Of a stretch of DNA of 64,000 nucleotides, positions 24,061 to 34,875 are shown piece after piece. The position numbers were made by a program, and so were the translations under genes. Position 1 is the stretch's first letter. Each line of letters starts with the position of its first letter. The stretch spans positions 1-64,000 of the forward strand of contig JAODTK010003466.1 in the NCBI GenBank assembly GCA_026419785.1, in the 5' to 3' direction. Source of the stretch: Sclerodactyla briareus. Lineage: Eukaryota; Echinodermata; Holothuroidea; Dendrochirotida; Sclerodactylidae. Under the pieces are notes generated by a model. That model did not search any database. It saw nothing but the letters and a program-made list of their open reading frames with translations, and had not been told where the DNA came from.

Positions 24061-25327
24061 GTTGTTTAATGATGTCACAACCACATGCATTATGACCAGG
24101 GTCCGAAATACTTTTTCAAATTCAGGGGGCATTTGAAGAAAAAATCGCCCCCTAAAAAAATATTTTCGGGGGCTACTTGAGCGCTTTCGGGGGCTACTTG
24201 AATAAACATTATTTGTTAAAAATAAACCCTCAAAACGGCTATGAAACTGCATGAATTGGAAGTGATTGGAAGCGGAAAGCCTGCGGAGGGTGGGACCGGG
24301 TTCCAGGGCAGCATGTGGTCTCTCATTAGCTGCCAAAACTGCAATGTTATACTATAAATCGCACAGCAAAAAAAAGGGAATATGTGTTTCTGTCAGGGGT
24401 TGGAAAATACTTTCTCGATTGTGGAGGTACATTTTCCGAAAAAAATTGCCCCTCTCAAAATCATTTTGGGTGGTATTTCAGAGTGCTACTTAATAAATAT
24501 GGTAATGATAAAAAACAGATGACTCTTGCCTACAGTGTAGTTGGAGCTGCATGAGTGGCAATCCTGGGAACAAAGAACAGGGCCCCTCCATTTGATTCCC
24601 ACTGTAACTAGCCATCCCCCTCCCCCACCCATATAGAGCAGAGCCTCTCGTGTGTAGACTGAGATGAGGCTTTTGATGTAAATTATGGCTTTTTTGCCAC
24701 AAAGTTTCAACATGTGTGAGCAGAGAACCTCACCTATGGAGTATATGGGCCGAGAGGAACAGCCACTGCTGCTGTTGTGTTATTTCACAGGTTTAATCCA
24801 AGGTCTACTGCAGCCTAGGACACTCCAAACCTAGGATCTCCCAAATCTAACCAATTTCATTCCTAGGTCCGCTCTGTGAGATTTTCACTCAAAACCAATA
24901 AATTCGGTTTCTGGAGTGCCAGTCACATGTCCGTGTGCAATCCTGTCATATTGTACAGTCTTGAGGTGACCAGTGAGGAAATTGATAGCTACAAGCACAA
25001 AAGCGAGTTTGAAAACTGGTATCCTAACACACACTGTAGCAAGGCAAAAAATTTAACATAGGCCACCCAAGCAATCTTCCGAAACTTGTGGTCATAATTT
25101 ATTTAATTTGAGTGTTTTTAGGTTTGGTTTGACACAAATCAGGTGTATCCTGCTCTCATACCCTTCTTGCAAGAAATTCATATCAATTCACATGTTTCGA
25201 CAGTGTTACGATTAAATATTAATGCTAAGAAATCCCAAACTAAATTTGAGGAATTTTCCTGCAAACACTTGGTTCTGAGTGAATTGGATATTTGATGACT
25301 GTCGATATGATATGATCGCATCGCATA
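24061..25327. other. No gene seen
   Basis: Includes a 'cgccccc'-rich repeat at 24,120-24,200 related to 31,600-31,720. Short frames (for example + 24,876-25,061) lack family resemblance. A 5' exon of MON1 might lie here but I could not identify one. Confidence 0.45.
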
Positions 25328-25450
25328 TCGAATCTATTTCACCTACTCTACTTACCCCTGATCGACCATGCACCCCTAATATGCTACCGAGTGTCTGGCA
25401 TTTTAACATAGTACGAGTTGGCCACCCATCGCCCTTCTCTTGTTGCAAAG
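25328..25450 (+). repeat. Left inverted terminal repeat of DIRS element
   Basis: From 'acttacccc' (25,349) through 'gctaccgag', 'gtctggcattttaacat' and 'gcccttctc' it pairs with the reverse complement of 31,185-31,287, differing by scattered substitutions and indels. The outer 20 bases ('gaatctatttcacctact') match instead the reverse complement of 31,008-31,046. Confidence 0.8.
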
Positions 25451-25694
25451 AATATTCGTCTGCAACGAGTGTTTTTCGGCATAGACAAGTTCAAAAAATT
25501 GACCAAAGGAAGTTGTTACGGTTTGAGTGAAACGTTTGGAGGACCTAAGCTTTATCCAGCTTAGTGGAGAAGCATTTTGGAAAGATTGTGTTAGTTTTCG
25601 CGATGTGTTGTTTGGTTCGTTTTTGTTTCTCTCATTGTCGCCGTCGCGCGAAGTACGGTCCTAACAGCCTAGGCTGCGGCCTAACGTAGGGAGT

Positions 25695-26470
25695 GTGTGT
25701 ACCTCCCGTTGCCTAACTTGTGTGGTTAACACAATTTGGGCGGTCTCTCACTCTGCAGAGGTTCTGGTGTTGGGCTTTGGCGTTGTTTTGGGAGTGTTTT
25801 GTTTGGGTCGTAGGTTGGCAGTTCGGAGTCCTTCCTCCCCTACCTCACCCCTCCCTGGGTCCCTACTGCCAGTCCCGTCCCAGGGGGTCCTGTTCCCCTC
25901 CCCGGGCCCGGCGGGTGGGGTTTGTGTTTGGTGCGTTTCGCGTGGGAGCGTGGGAAGTTTTCGAGCGGGCGGGCGACGAGGGACGAGAGAGAGCGCGGAG
26001 AGAGAGGTAGTGATGTTTCATAGGTGGAAGTCGCGTTCCAATCTGGGAGGAGCACCAGAGCCCGGGAGACCATCGATATGCGGCAGACAACCAGTTGGCA
26101 TCAGCAAGCAGTGGAGCGCCGTGCCGGAAACGACGTCGGACGGGCAATGTGTTCCACGGGGCAGGACAGTACGACCAGGCCGTGGGAAGGACGCCCTCGA
26201 CGTGTACCGTTTAGGGGCTCCCCATGGTCGGACCCGCGGCCGGGAGTTCCGTAGGTCCAGGGTGGTTTCCCGGTCCGAAACCCTGCAGTTCAACGGGGAG
26301 ACAGCCGAAGAAGAAGCCAAGGGAGCCAAGGGTAAACAGGTTCAAGACCGCAGGGGGGGACTAGCTCTCCCTCCGGGCGGGGCTCGGGGGGTGCTCAGGG
26401 TCGGATCGACCAGGCAGTGTCCGAGTTCAGCTCCGCAGGGGAAAGGGAACCTGGGATCGTCACAAGCGGC
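25695..26470 (+). other. 5' region of DIRS element, open frame of unknown function
   Basis: A 368-codon plus-strand frame opens at 25,695 and runs to 26,801 through this region into the minisatellite. It is rich in Arg, Gly, Pro and Ser and matches no domain I know. By position it could include a gag-like first ORF of the element, but high GC alone favours long open frames and overlapping frames on both strands are equally open. I therefore call position, not function. Confidence 0.3.
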
Positions 26471-26479
26471 TCCGGCTGG

Positions 26480-28180
26480 GCGGGCGGGTCCCGAAACCCC
26501 AGACGCAATTGGAGCGCCCCGGCCGGCTTTGCGGCCGAACCGAACCACCGGGAGCAGGGGGTTCGTGGTGTCGGACACGAGGGCCGGACCACCGAGGGCG
26601 ACAGGATCGGTTAGGCGCGCGGAGGCGCGGGTCGGCTTTTCCCGGCCGAACAGACACAGGGAGCGGGGTGGTGCTCCGGTGGGTTGGACTCCGAGGTCCG
26701 GATCCGAGGGGGGTCGACGGGTCGGTAGGGCGCGGCGGAAGCGCCGGTCGGCTCCGGCCGGCCGGAACCGACCATCGGGAGCAAGGGGCTCGGGGATTTA
26801 GACACGAGATCCAGAACTCAGTGAGGGTGTCGACGGCTCGGTAGGGCGCGGCGGAGCAGCCAGGTGGCTTCGGCGGGCCGAAACCGACATCACTGGAGCA
26901 GGAGGCTATCGGGGGTTAGACACCGAGGTCCGGACTCCGAGAGGGGTCGAACGGACCTCAGTTAGGGCGCCGTGGGCGCCGGTCGGGCTTTGGCCCGCCG
27001 CTTGCCGAACCAGACCACTGGGAGAAGGAGGCTCCGTTGGGTTGGTTAGACACGAGATCGGACTCCGAGGCCAGCGGAGAGCCAGGTCGGATTCGCCTGG
27101 CGAACAGACCACTGGGGAGCAGGGGGGGGCTCCGGTGGGTCGACAACCGAGGTCCGGACTCCGAGGGTTGTCGAAGGCTCGGTTAGGGCAGTCTGCGGAG
27201 CGATCAGGTCGGCTTCGGCAACGGGACCAACCCCGGGAGAAGGTGGCTCCGTGGACAGCACCGGAGATCTTACTATGAGACGAGGCGCTGGCGGGGCGCC
27301 CAGATCGGCCGTCAGCCTGCTCCGAACCGACACCCACCGGCGACGCGGCGGTTGACACGACGGTCCGGTCTCCGAGAGGGGCCAACGGCGCGGTCGGGGC
27401 CGGTGGCAGGAGAGCCGGGCGGTGGTGGACAGACCAGCAGTCCAGAGAGGTTGTGCCCGTGCGGCTGGTTCTAGCTGGTGGGGGCGAGGAGCGCCCCAGG
27501 CTGGCTTCAAACGGACGGTCGGATCTACGGGCGATGCGGGGCACGCGGTCGCGGTCGACTCGGGTTTAGATTGACCTGGGCCCACCACCGAGGGCCAGGG
27601 ACTCCTTGGCCCAGGTAGGCTCGTCACCGAGGTACGGAGTCATGAACAAGGCCGTTTTTACTCTTTGTTGAGGTTGGAGTCACGGCAGGCAGATGAGAAA
27701 CGCCAGGCTGTGTTTCAGGCCTGCAGAACCGAAACTCTCGGTTCGGATCCTGGGGAGCTGGTCGGCTTCGTCGCGAGGCGGCGATGGCTCGGCTGGGGGC
27801 TCGGCGCAGCATGAGGAAGCACCAGGACCGTTTTCAGCCGCCAGATCGATTAGATTCCGGGACAGGGGCCGAAACCAATCGCCAAGGGCCCTCGACGGAG
27901 GCCACACGGCTAGGGCGGTGTGGGCGCATCGGAAACAGCGCCGAAGCCGACCGGCCATCTCGAGGCTTGAAGGTCAGATATCGAGGCACCCACGGGTGCG
28001 CTCGGTTGGCTCCAGGGTGGCGGAATCAACACAGAGCCAGGGGCTCGGGTGGTTTTTGTGGTTACGAACACGAGGTCAGGACCCTGAGAGGGGACCACGG
28101 CTGGTCGGGGGTTTGGCGCAAGAGCGCCAGTCGGGCTTCAACTGGCCGAACGGATCGGCAGCCCAGCAGCAGAGTGTCCA
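26480..28180. repeat. GC-rich minisatellite, ~117-bp unit, inside DIRS element
   Basis: Units repeat a 'ggtagggcgcgg' block (starting about 26,609, 26,724, 26,840, 26,960, then less regularly to about 28,130), followed by 'gtcggcttcgg', 'ccgaaccgacca', 'gggagcaggggg' and 'acaccgaggtccggactccg'. Spacing of well-kept copies is 115-121 bp. Long overlapping open frames on both strands result from the base composition. Confidence 0.75.
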
Positions 28181-29271
28181 TTAGCCGTCCCACCGGTGCG
28201 GGGGTGGGTTCCGCCGAGGCAGGCCATGCCGCCAGTCGGGGAGGTCGTCCGGTGGAGGGGCGGCAGAGGACCCCAGTCTCTGTTCTTTCTTGTAGCACGT
28301 GCGCGAGAGGTGGCGACCGGGCGAGAGTTTTTGGGTCGCTGCGACCAACACGCCTCCCCCGCCCTCAGGACCAGTCGTGAATGCCCTGAAAACCGTTTCT
28401 GGAGCAGTCTCGGGGTCCTTGGAGCAGCCCCGCCACCGGCGTTCAAACGGTTCCCGGTAGAGGCCGCCGTTTGTTTCGGTCGTTCACTCGCTCGGCGACA
28501 CGAGGTTTCTCGGGTACGAGAGGGGGGCGGCGTGTTCTCGGCCACGGACATTCCCGGAACGCTCAGGAATGAGCGGTCGCCACATTCCAATGGGGCCTGG
28601 GCTCCGAAGAGCAGTCCCGATCGGAAAACAGCCACCGCGCCGACGTCCCGCCATCCCTCATTGCTGGGGACGGTTAGACAAAACCACCATGTGTGGTCCG
28701 ATCGATGGTGAGGGGTTTCCACCCAATTCGAGTTCCATCGCCCGGGGACCTTCATCCAAATGAGGATGTTCAAAACCCCTGAGGGACTCTACTAAAATGA
28801 ACTCTGGGACCCCGACTCGTCGGTCCGCATGTGTTACGCATGCGCTTACCGGCTCGTCGTGGAAATTGTGCGTTTACGGCGTTTCCACGGAGTAGAGGGG
28901 CGCAGCTCTCAACGGGACATCGGGAATGTGATACGCAGCTAGGCGCAAGCGCCTCCGATGGGCCCCGGGAGCGTGGCGGGACATAGTCATCGAGCGGTTG
29001 TGTCATAAAAACCTAGGAGGCCATGATAATGCTGGCTTCGGCGGACTGGCACTCCTGGAGGACGTGACCCTTTTTGTGGATGGCTTCAATGCCGCCCGGC
29101 AATCGAGAACCGGCAGGAGGCCGGCCTCGGCCAGCGCCGCCGACATCGACCTCTAAGCTGTGAAGGGAGGCCGAAGGCATAGGCGAAACAAGGTCGTTTA
29201 CGCAGTTCCTCGTTTCCGGCGGAAAGCACACACGCGGAGGGGTATCGACAGTCCGCCCGAGGGAAATCTGG

Positions 29272-29815
29272 GTGGGGGGTACCTTGCTACCGCCATTTCA
29301 ATCCGTCCTACAAGACGGGGCGGGGACGTCGAGGAGACTAAACGGGACGCTTCATCTGCCCAGGCACCCGCTTCACGGCCGATTCTTAGCGTTCCGCTAT
29401 CAGGGGGCAGGACTAACCGCCTTGGTGGTCCATCCCATTCGGCTCAAGACGGCCCCGAGCTTCTTTCACCTGTGTCGCAGCCCATCCTCGCTTCTCTTGC
29501 GCCGGAGGGCATCACAGTCGTACCGCTTACACCGAGATTGGCCCGGGTGGCCCAGTCGAAAGCGGGTCGATTGTTGCTCATACGCGCGGGTCTCAGCGCA
29601 TTCGGACGTGCCGCGGGCGGCTACAGCGTTTATCCTGCCCTCCGAGTATTCTCCGCCAGGGCCGGGACTCGGTCCTTGGTTCCACGGCCACTATGATCGA
29701 TATTCTCGATCTTGCCGTCGCGCGCGCGGCCGCGGCGGCGCAGTCTGTTGGTCAATCCGCCCAAGCCGATCCCTCTGTGGATCTCGGGCTATTCCTGTCC
29801 TGATGGACGGAGCCA
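29272..29815 (+). pseudogene. DIRS reverse transcriptase domain (frameshifted)
   Basis: The frame starting at 29,272 reads LHLPRHPLHGRFLAFRYQG then RLKTAPSFFH (29,335-29,475), which matches the RT core of DIRS-1-like elements (H-P-x-x-R-F-L-A-F-R-Y-Q-G, then L-K-T-A-P). A frame change near 29,470 moves similarity to the frame SQPILASLAPEGITVVP and AQSKAGRLL (29,480-29,590). The catalytic double-Asp motif expected just after GITVVP is not readable because the frame breaks there (about 29,522-29,545). RT synthesises element cDNA. Inactive as written; sequencing error may account for some breaks. Confidence 0.8.
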
Positions 29816-29904
29816 CATAGGTGGCTGCGGTGGACAGGGCTGCGGTGGGACAGAGCCACATGGGGGCTGCGGGTTTTTATAGTCGCTTTTTGCGACCGCC
29901 CATT

Positions 29905-30212
29905 CCCAGGGCGACAGTGAACACAGACGCGTCGCTCTCGGGTGAGGGGGGCCAGCTTGGGACGACGGGCCCTTGTGGAGGATCAACGGAAAGGGCACGC
30001 AGAGTGACGCGTCCCGATCGACGACCCGTTCGCGATCTATTCGTTGCGGCTAACATGCCGCGAACTTCAGACCCTCTGCTTCCAGACCCTTTCCGGCTCG
30101 GGCAGATGGTAAGCTTGTTGTACCACGGCACTTGCGCCCTGGGTCTCTTCGGGGAGACGAGCAAACAGTGGTTCCGAAAAGCGGCCAGGTTGGACGGACG
30201 TCGCAACATCAT
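29905..30212 (+). pseudogene. DIRS RNase H domain (eroded)
   Basis: NTDASLSG at 29,920-29,943 is the first RNase H motif of DIRS elements and follows PPIPRATV. Farther on, PDRRPVRDLFVAAN (about 30,015-30,056) and LLPDPFRLGQM match the 'DLFA..N' and 'PDP' boxes found between RNase H and the end of pol in this group. The stretch between them is much shorter than the usual domain, so coding sequence has been lost. It would remove RNA from the cDNA hybrid. Inactive as written. Confidence 0.7.
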
Positions 30213-30424
30213 CGGTTGACCCCCGTTGGTGTTGCCGCGGTAGGGCCGGCGATGTAATTCGTCTTGGCCCCTCTTCTACAGGGAAAGCAGGGCTCGACGA
30301 TCCGGGGCATTCAGCCTCCGCACTTGCGGCGATACATCGCGTTTTTTCCCGGACGGGTCCTCCGGGGCGTAGCATGTCACTGACAGCCAGCTCCTAGGCG
30401 ACGTTTAGCGAGCGTCTCCTGCCG

Positions 30425-31022
30425 CTCTAGTTGGCTCCGGCAGTTTCCTCGCCACCATCCGCGAAACGCCTTACGAGCGATGGAGCTCCTCAACCTCACC
30501 GCCGTTTGTTGGGGGTGGCAGTGGCCTCCGCGAGCCACAGGAAGCTGTTGATGCGCTTACTATTAAGCAGTGCTTCCCTGGCACGGTCCAGACGGGATCC
30601 GTTCCCTCCCGGGTCCGGGCCTTCTTGGCAAAGGTCCAGTCGGGGGCGTTCGCGCGGGAGATGACTCCCCACGATCGGGTCGCCCTCGGGAAAAGCCGAG
30701 GACAAGCACTGGTGCCCGTCCAGGCCAAGGGCTGGATATCGAGAGAGGACTCGTTTGATCCGTCACGGCGATCATTTTTTGGCTTCCGCATCCGCCGGCA
30801 GCAGGGCTTCTCGAGTCCGGCTAGACTAAGTCGTGAGAAATCGTCGGCGGATAAGACCCTGCCGCACCTTTGTCGCGTGGCTATGGACGGACGCGGTGGT
30901 ACAAAGAAGGGCAGTTGCCATATCGGCTCTGCAACCTCCGACTCTCAGCATCCTCCTGCACGGCGCGACGGCACGGGCCCACCACCGAGCGCCCTATGCT
31001 TATACTGGTCATGGTCGATAAG
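30425..31022 (+). pseudogene. DIRS tyrosine recombinase (frameshifted)
   Basis: Three successive frames carry the integrase: HRRLLGVAVASASHRKLL (30,490-30,550, the helix before the first catalytic Arg), AKVQSGAF and VPVQAKGWISREDSFDPS (30,625-30,770, like the 'CPVRAL..Y...' box), then QRRAVAIS, LHGATARAHHRAP and YAYTGHG (30,900-31,015), corresponding to the second Arg box and the terminal Tyr. Tyrosine recombinases integrate the circular DIRS intermediate without a target duplication. The three-frame split means this copy is broken or mis-sequenced. Confidence 0.75.
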
Positions 31023-31046
31023 GGGTCAGTGAAGTAGGTGAAATGA
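31008..31046 (-). repeat. Internal complementary region of DIRS element
   Basis: The reverse complement of this segment (gaatcatttcacctact... gaccccttatcgaccat) matches the left end 25,328-25,368 almost base for base. A second internal 'acttaccccttat' at 31,077-31,089 matches the inner edge of both terminal repeats. This arrangement is diagnostic of DIRS-group elements. Confidence 0.75.
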
Positions 31047-31184
31047 TTCTACAAATACTTACCACCTAAACGAATAACTTACCCCTTATGGACAGTCCCC
31101 ACCCATCCATCCCTCTCCCGGGCCGTCGCAGGCCTCCACACATTCGCTTTTCCGGTAAACCCCGCTAGAATGCAGGACCCTAGC

Positions 31185-31290
31185 CTGGAAAAACGAGAAG
31201 GGCGTGGGGTTGCCAACCCGGTACCATGTTAAAATGCCAGACGCTCGGTAGCGTATTGAGGGGGGCTGGTCCGATAAGGGGTAAGTCTTC
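31185..31290 (-). repeat. Right inverted terminal repeat of DIRS element
   Basis: Reverse-complement partner of 25,349-25,450; ends in 'gataaggggtaagt' at 31,273-31,286. The element appears to end within a few bases of here. Confidence 0.8.
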
Positions 31291-31424
31291 GTAGCTCACA
31301 GATTCACAACCCTGTACTGTTTTTTGTAGATTACTCGTATCGGCAGCCGCCACCGCTGCGTCGTCTTGCGAGTGTACGTACGTATATATATAGCGTACTG
31401 TTATAAACGTGCGGGTGCAGTGAG

Positions 31425-31612
31425 AGGTTCACTGCAGTACTCATGTGTGTGACTCACTGGAATATTATAATCATGTACGTGCTTTATAATGAGACAGTGG
31501 TCTTACGAAACATCGTGATTCACGAAATCATAACCGTTTTTGATGGTATGATTGGCCAAATCAGAATCTCTTTTTGCTTGGACATACCAATGGCAATGAA
31601 GAATTTTTCAGG
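31425..31612. repeat. Dispersed repeat, copy of 1.3 kb
   Basis: Direct copy of 1,290-1,480. It is followed by a C-rich 'cgccccc' stretch (31,610-31,720) related to 24,120-24,200. Together they fill most of the space between the DIRS element and the first MON1 exon found. Confidence 0.65.
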
Positions 31613-31979
31613 GGCGACTTTGCCCAATCTTTTGACATTTTTCCCGCCCCCTTGAAGGTGATTTTGAGAGCTCTTTTTTTAACTTTCGGGGCGATTCGCC
31701 CTCCGCCCCCGTGTTTTGCAAAGCGGAGCTGGACATTGATAATGTGATACTCTTTTCTTACCCTGTCCGGCCAAGGACCAATTGGTTCAGAACTTTCAAA
31801 AATCCTTTGTCTGTAGCAACCACATACAATTTTCAATAGCCGAAACAATATGAGCCTCATCTTTTCAATATTCTCAAATTTAAAAGTAACTAGGCTCTAC
31901 TTACAATAGCTAGAATTTGTCCTGTCAGTTGTTTTTCAACTTTGCCCATAGGTTCTGTATTTTACCTATGTCCATTCAG

Positions 31980-32055
31980 ATGTCACAGCCTTGCTTGAAT
32001 ATGTCACAAATAACACATCTTCATCTTAAGTGAAGCAGGAAACCTATATATTCAG
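31980..32055 (+). CDS. mon1: MON1 exon 1 of those found
   Basis: Acceptor 'cctatgtccattcag' and donor 'gttagt'. The translation reads VTALLEYVTN, then after a small frame break HIFILSEAGNLYIQ, matching the start of the first longin domain of MON1 (K-H-I/V-F-I-L-S-E-A-G-K-P-I-Y-S-R). One missing base near the end explains 'NLYIQ' for the usual 'KPIYSR': the next exon supplies the last base of the Arg codon. Frame break inside 'aaataacacatc'. Confidence 0.85.
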
Positions 32056-33022
32056 GTTAGTGCTTTGATTTTGCAATATGTGAAATGTGCTGGGATGTAG
32101 AAGCTCTGTTGCTCTGTCTACACAACAACAGAGAATCAACTGTCCGTTGCTACACGCAAGAAGTCTGCTAGCAAAACGGCAAATCTGGACAGTCAAAAAA
32201 GTTTACACCTCACGAGGAACATCTCATCTGTAAATGTAAAACTGAGATACTGCTATATGAAGTAACAATAAAATTGACAAGACACAACACTGGACACCAG
32301 CAAGTAGTAATAACCTCATCTTCACATGATGCATAGTATAGCGTGGAGTTCAGTCAACAGGTTGACAGACAGAAGAATAAGCTGGGAAAACAGAGAAATG
32401 TCAATGATACATATGCACTCCATACTTTTGTAACAAGATTCAAACACATCAGACAATTATATTAGACTGCTGCTATGGCTTGATGGACTCTGTATCCACA
32501 CATTCTACTTCCTTCCTCTTGCCTCACTCATTGCAACTGGAAGCAGCACCACCCACTATCCTCAGCTTTGAGAACAAGCTCCACCAACCACTGTCACAAG
32601 AAACTAGAAACACGAACTGTACTGGAGATACCAAGAAGTAGTTACTTCTGTGGAATCATCTGTCTATACTCATTATCACCATTCAACGTCTGCCTTTTTC
32701 CACTTTAGTGCGTGAAACAGTTGATGGCAGCTCGAACTTAAATCTCTCTCTTTCAGTGAAATATCCAGACATCGATCCTCTGCATGAACCCCTACACTGT
32801 ACCTGGTCTTCCCCAATCTCCCTTATCTAGTGTGGTGCATGAAGATCTTCAGGACTTAGATCCTTTTTTCCATCATGATCTCCCTGCCTGGAAGATTTCA
32901 TGTTTAGCAATCATAACAAGTCCTCACCACTGAAATGGATTGATCAATTGGTGGTAATGAAGTTTCAGATATTTGGGGTATTCCTTCATTAAGTAGTGGT
33001 TTCTTGTTATTTTCTCTTTCAG
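32056..33022. other. MON1 intron
   Basis: Contains moderately long open frames (about 32,411-32,637 and 32,640-32,830) with no similarity to MON1 or another family I recognise. No repeat copy was spotted here. Confidence 0.6.
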
Positions 33023-33107
33023 ATACGGCAATGAAGATAAACTTGTCACCTTAATGGGAGTAATCCAAGCCTTAATATCATTTGTGCAAGATATAATGAC
33101 TGCCCCG
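33023..33107 (+). CDS. mon1: MON1 exon 2
   Basis: Acceptor 'tttctctttcag'. Reads (R)YGNEDKLVTLMGVIQALI then SFVQD, one of the best conserved parts of longin domain 1 (Y-G-x-E-x-x-L-x-x-x-M-G-V). Downstream 'ataatgactgcccc' reads N-D-C-x-R if two bases are surplus, in line with the x-N-D-x-L-R of the family. The likely donor is 'gtggcg' at 33,108, which is weak. The frame is open to the junction apart from that dinucleotide. Confidence 0.9.
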
Positions 33108-33803
33108 GTGGCGTTTACCTAACTGTGATAATATGCAACTAATATACAAAAAAATTCATCTGATTCTAAATAATCAGTGTTACAAATGACTTGATGTTCC
33201 TTCTACTTTACACTTGGCCAATCCTGTATGGATTGAAGTCTCATTTACATTTAATTTTTGTTCCATTTTCAGGCTCCTGTCATAGCGAATGCGCTGGGAT
33301 ACTTCAACCCTATTTTTGATATGGTTTCTGCGTATAATCTATTTGCACCCCCTTAACCCTCCACTTTTGGCTATCTGCTCAGTTCGGTCAGAGATGGTGG
33401 AAAAATACCGAAAAATATGGCGGCAGAGTGGTATCAATGACACTTCGCAAACATTCTGGGTTTGATTCCAGCATCACCAGACGTTTGCTCTAGTGGCTGT
33501 ACTGCTGTTGAAATATGCAAGATCTTGGTCCGTCACTTCATGGTTCTAGTGTAATGCAGTCGACTCTTCTTGGGTTTTGGGGGTTTTGTTACTGTTTTCT
33601 TGCTTCCAGGTCCCTATATCACACTCTATAATTAAGTGCATTAAATACTACACCTACTTGTGGACATTTCTCCCTGTTTTCTCACTTCCGGTCTAATCAC
33701 TCGGCAGTAAGGTGTCATTAAACCCTATCCCCACCTACCTGACCGCTACCCTGACTGATTTGTTCTCATGTATAATTGTTCCTCCCTGTTCTCTGGTTTC
33801 CAG

Positions 33804-33896
33804 GTAGATAGGTTGATGGGGGTCATCTTATTGATTGCTATACGGCAACACTATTATCTTGGTGGTGCTTATCAGCCGGAGAATCACAACAAACAG
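33804..33896 (+). CDS. mon1: MON1 exon 3
   Basis: Acceptor 'ctggtttccag' and strong donor 'gtgagt'. MON1-like text is VDGGHLI, AIRQ and TIILVVLISRRITTNR, corresponding to the family's 'A-G/D-G-Y/H-K-x-V-F-x-x-R-x-x-x-L-V-L-V-A-V-A/S-R-T'. These pieces lie in two to three frames, so at least two indels are present. A different frame is fully open (VDRLMGVILLIAIRQ...), but it has no family match and I treat it as coincidental. Confidence 0.75.
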
Positions 33897-34757
33897 GTGA
33901 GTAATTCTTCAGAATTCTGCACAACTCTCTACATTTTACAAAGGCAATAAATGATATTTGGTTGATTGTGACTGTTTATTGAAATAGTCATGTAATTCAT
34001 ACTGATACAGAGGGATGGGACCACATTAAAGACCTTATGTAGATGAGTTGTAATTAACAATGTTCAAAAGGAGAGCTACCAGAATATTTTAATTGTGTGT
34101 TCATGGGGTCAAGATGAAGCGTCTCATAAAGAACTGTTGATCTCTCAACGGGGTCCAACCCACAAAACCGTCAACTCAACATCTGGAGCTTTGACAAAGT
34201 TGAGATAACTAACAGTTAGGTTTAATTGATTCCCGTCATGGTTTTTATGAAAAAACAACTCTGAGGGTTCCTGGTAAGATAGCTAAATGATGCTAGGACA
34301 AAATAACCCGAGTATAATGACGAAATCCAACATGAATTGTTTAATTAGAAAAGAATATATTTAGTTTTCGTCTAACCCATTATTCTTCCTGATTGTGAAC
34401 AAGTCAATCAAATATTAATAATTTTCCAATCACACAATTGAAAAGATTATAATTGCTCGTCACAGGGACAGCCAGCGTGCAAATACTAGTCAAAATGTGT
34501 ATATGTGGAGATATTGTATTGATTTGCAATGTAAAGTATTATAACGTCGCCTAAAGAATGCGACTTGTGATGCCCTTAATTCTGGTGAGGCGGGGGTGGA
34601 GTGGCCAGAATGGGACTACTAGGATGAAGAGGGGGAGGAGAAAGCATTATGGAAGTAAAGAGGCTGTTGTCACTCGTTATTTTTTTGGGGGGGGGGAATC
34701 TTCTTCCGTGGCGGGTAAACTTGAAAACTTGTTCTATATCCAATCTGTTTAATACAG

Positions 34758-34875
34758 CTGATGCTACCACACTACAGTACATACGACAGATTCTAAGTGT
34801 CTTAACACAAGCACAGCTCACCAGGATATTTTGAAACAAAGGAAGAAACATTATGATATACGGAGGTACTCTCAG
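34758..34875 (+). CDS. mon1: MON1 exon 4
   Basis: Acceptor 'caatctgtttaatacag' and donor 'gtaggt'. Reads DATTLQYIRQILSVLTQAQL then TRIF, followed after a one-base slip by KQRKKHYDIRRYSQ. This is the 'Y-x-Q-I-L-S-x-L-T-x-x-Q-L-x-x-I-F-x-Q-x-x-N-Y-D-L-R-R-L-L' helix of MON1. The slip lies at 'ggatattttgaaac'. All other residues follow the family closely. Confidence 0.9.

Larger units (their letters stand above)
25328..31290 (+). mobile_element. DIRS-type tyrosine-recombinase retrotransposon
   Basis: GC-rich island bounded by inverted terminal repeats. Inside, plus-strand domains occur in DIRS order: an unrecognised 5' region with a minisatellite (25.7-28.2 kb), a possible gag-like/early pol region (28.2-29.2 kb), reverse transcriptase (29.27-29.8 kb), RNase H (29.9-30.2 kb) and tyrosine recombinase (30.4-31.02 kb). 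Next to the right end is an internal segment complementary to the left end, the internal complementary region that DIRS elements use for circularisation. No target-site duplication is evident, as expected for tyrosine-recombinase integration. Frames break repeatedly, so this copy as written is not functional. Boundaries are good to about 20 bp. Confidence 0.85.

Noticed and set aside
25695-28380. Long GC-rich open frames on both strands as novel genes
   Set aside because: They overlap each other in several frames, arise from GC-rich tandem repeats inside a DIRS element and match no family.
32411-32960. Coding-like frames (MDSVSTHSTSF..., VVHEDLQDLDPFFHHDLPAW) as exons
   Set aside because: They fall between two consecutive MON1 exons whose phases already join, and I recognise no family. 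Kept only as intron content.
33804-33896. Fully open frame VDRLMGVILLIAIRQHYY as the coding frame of this exon
   Set aside because: Open, but without family similarity; the other frames together give the MON1 residues expected between exons 2 and 4.
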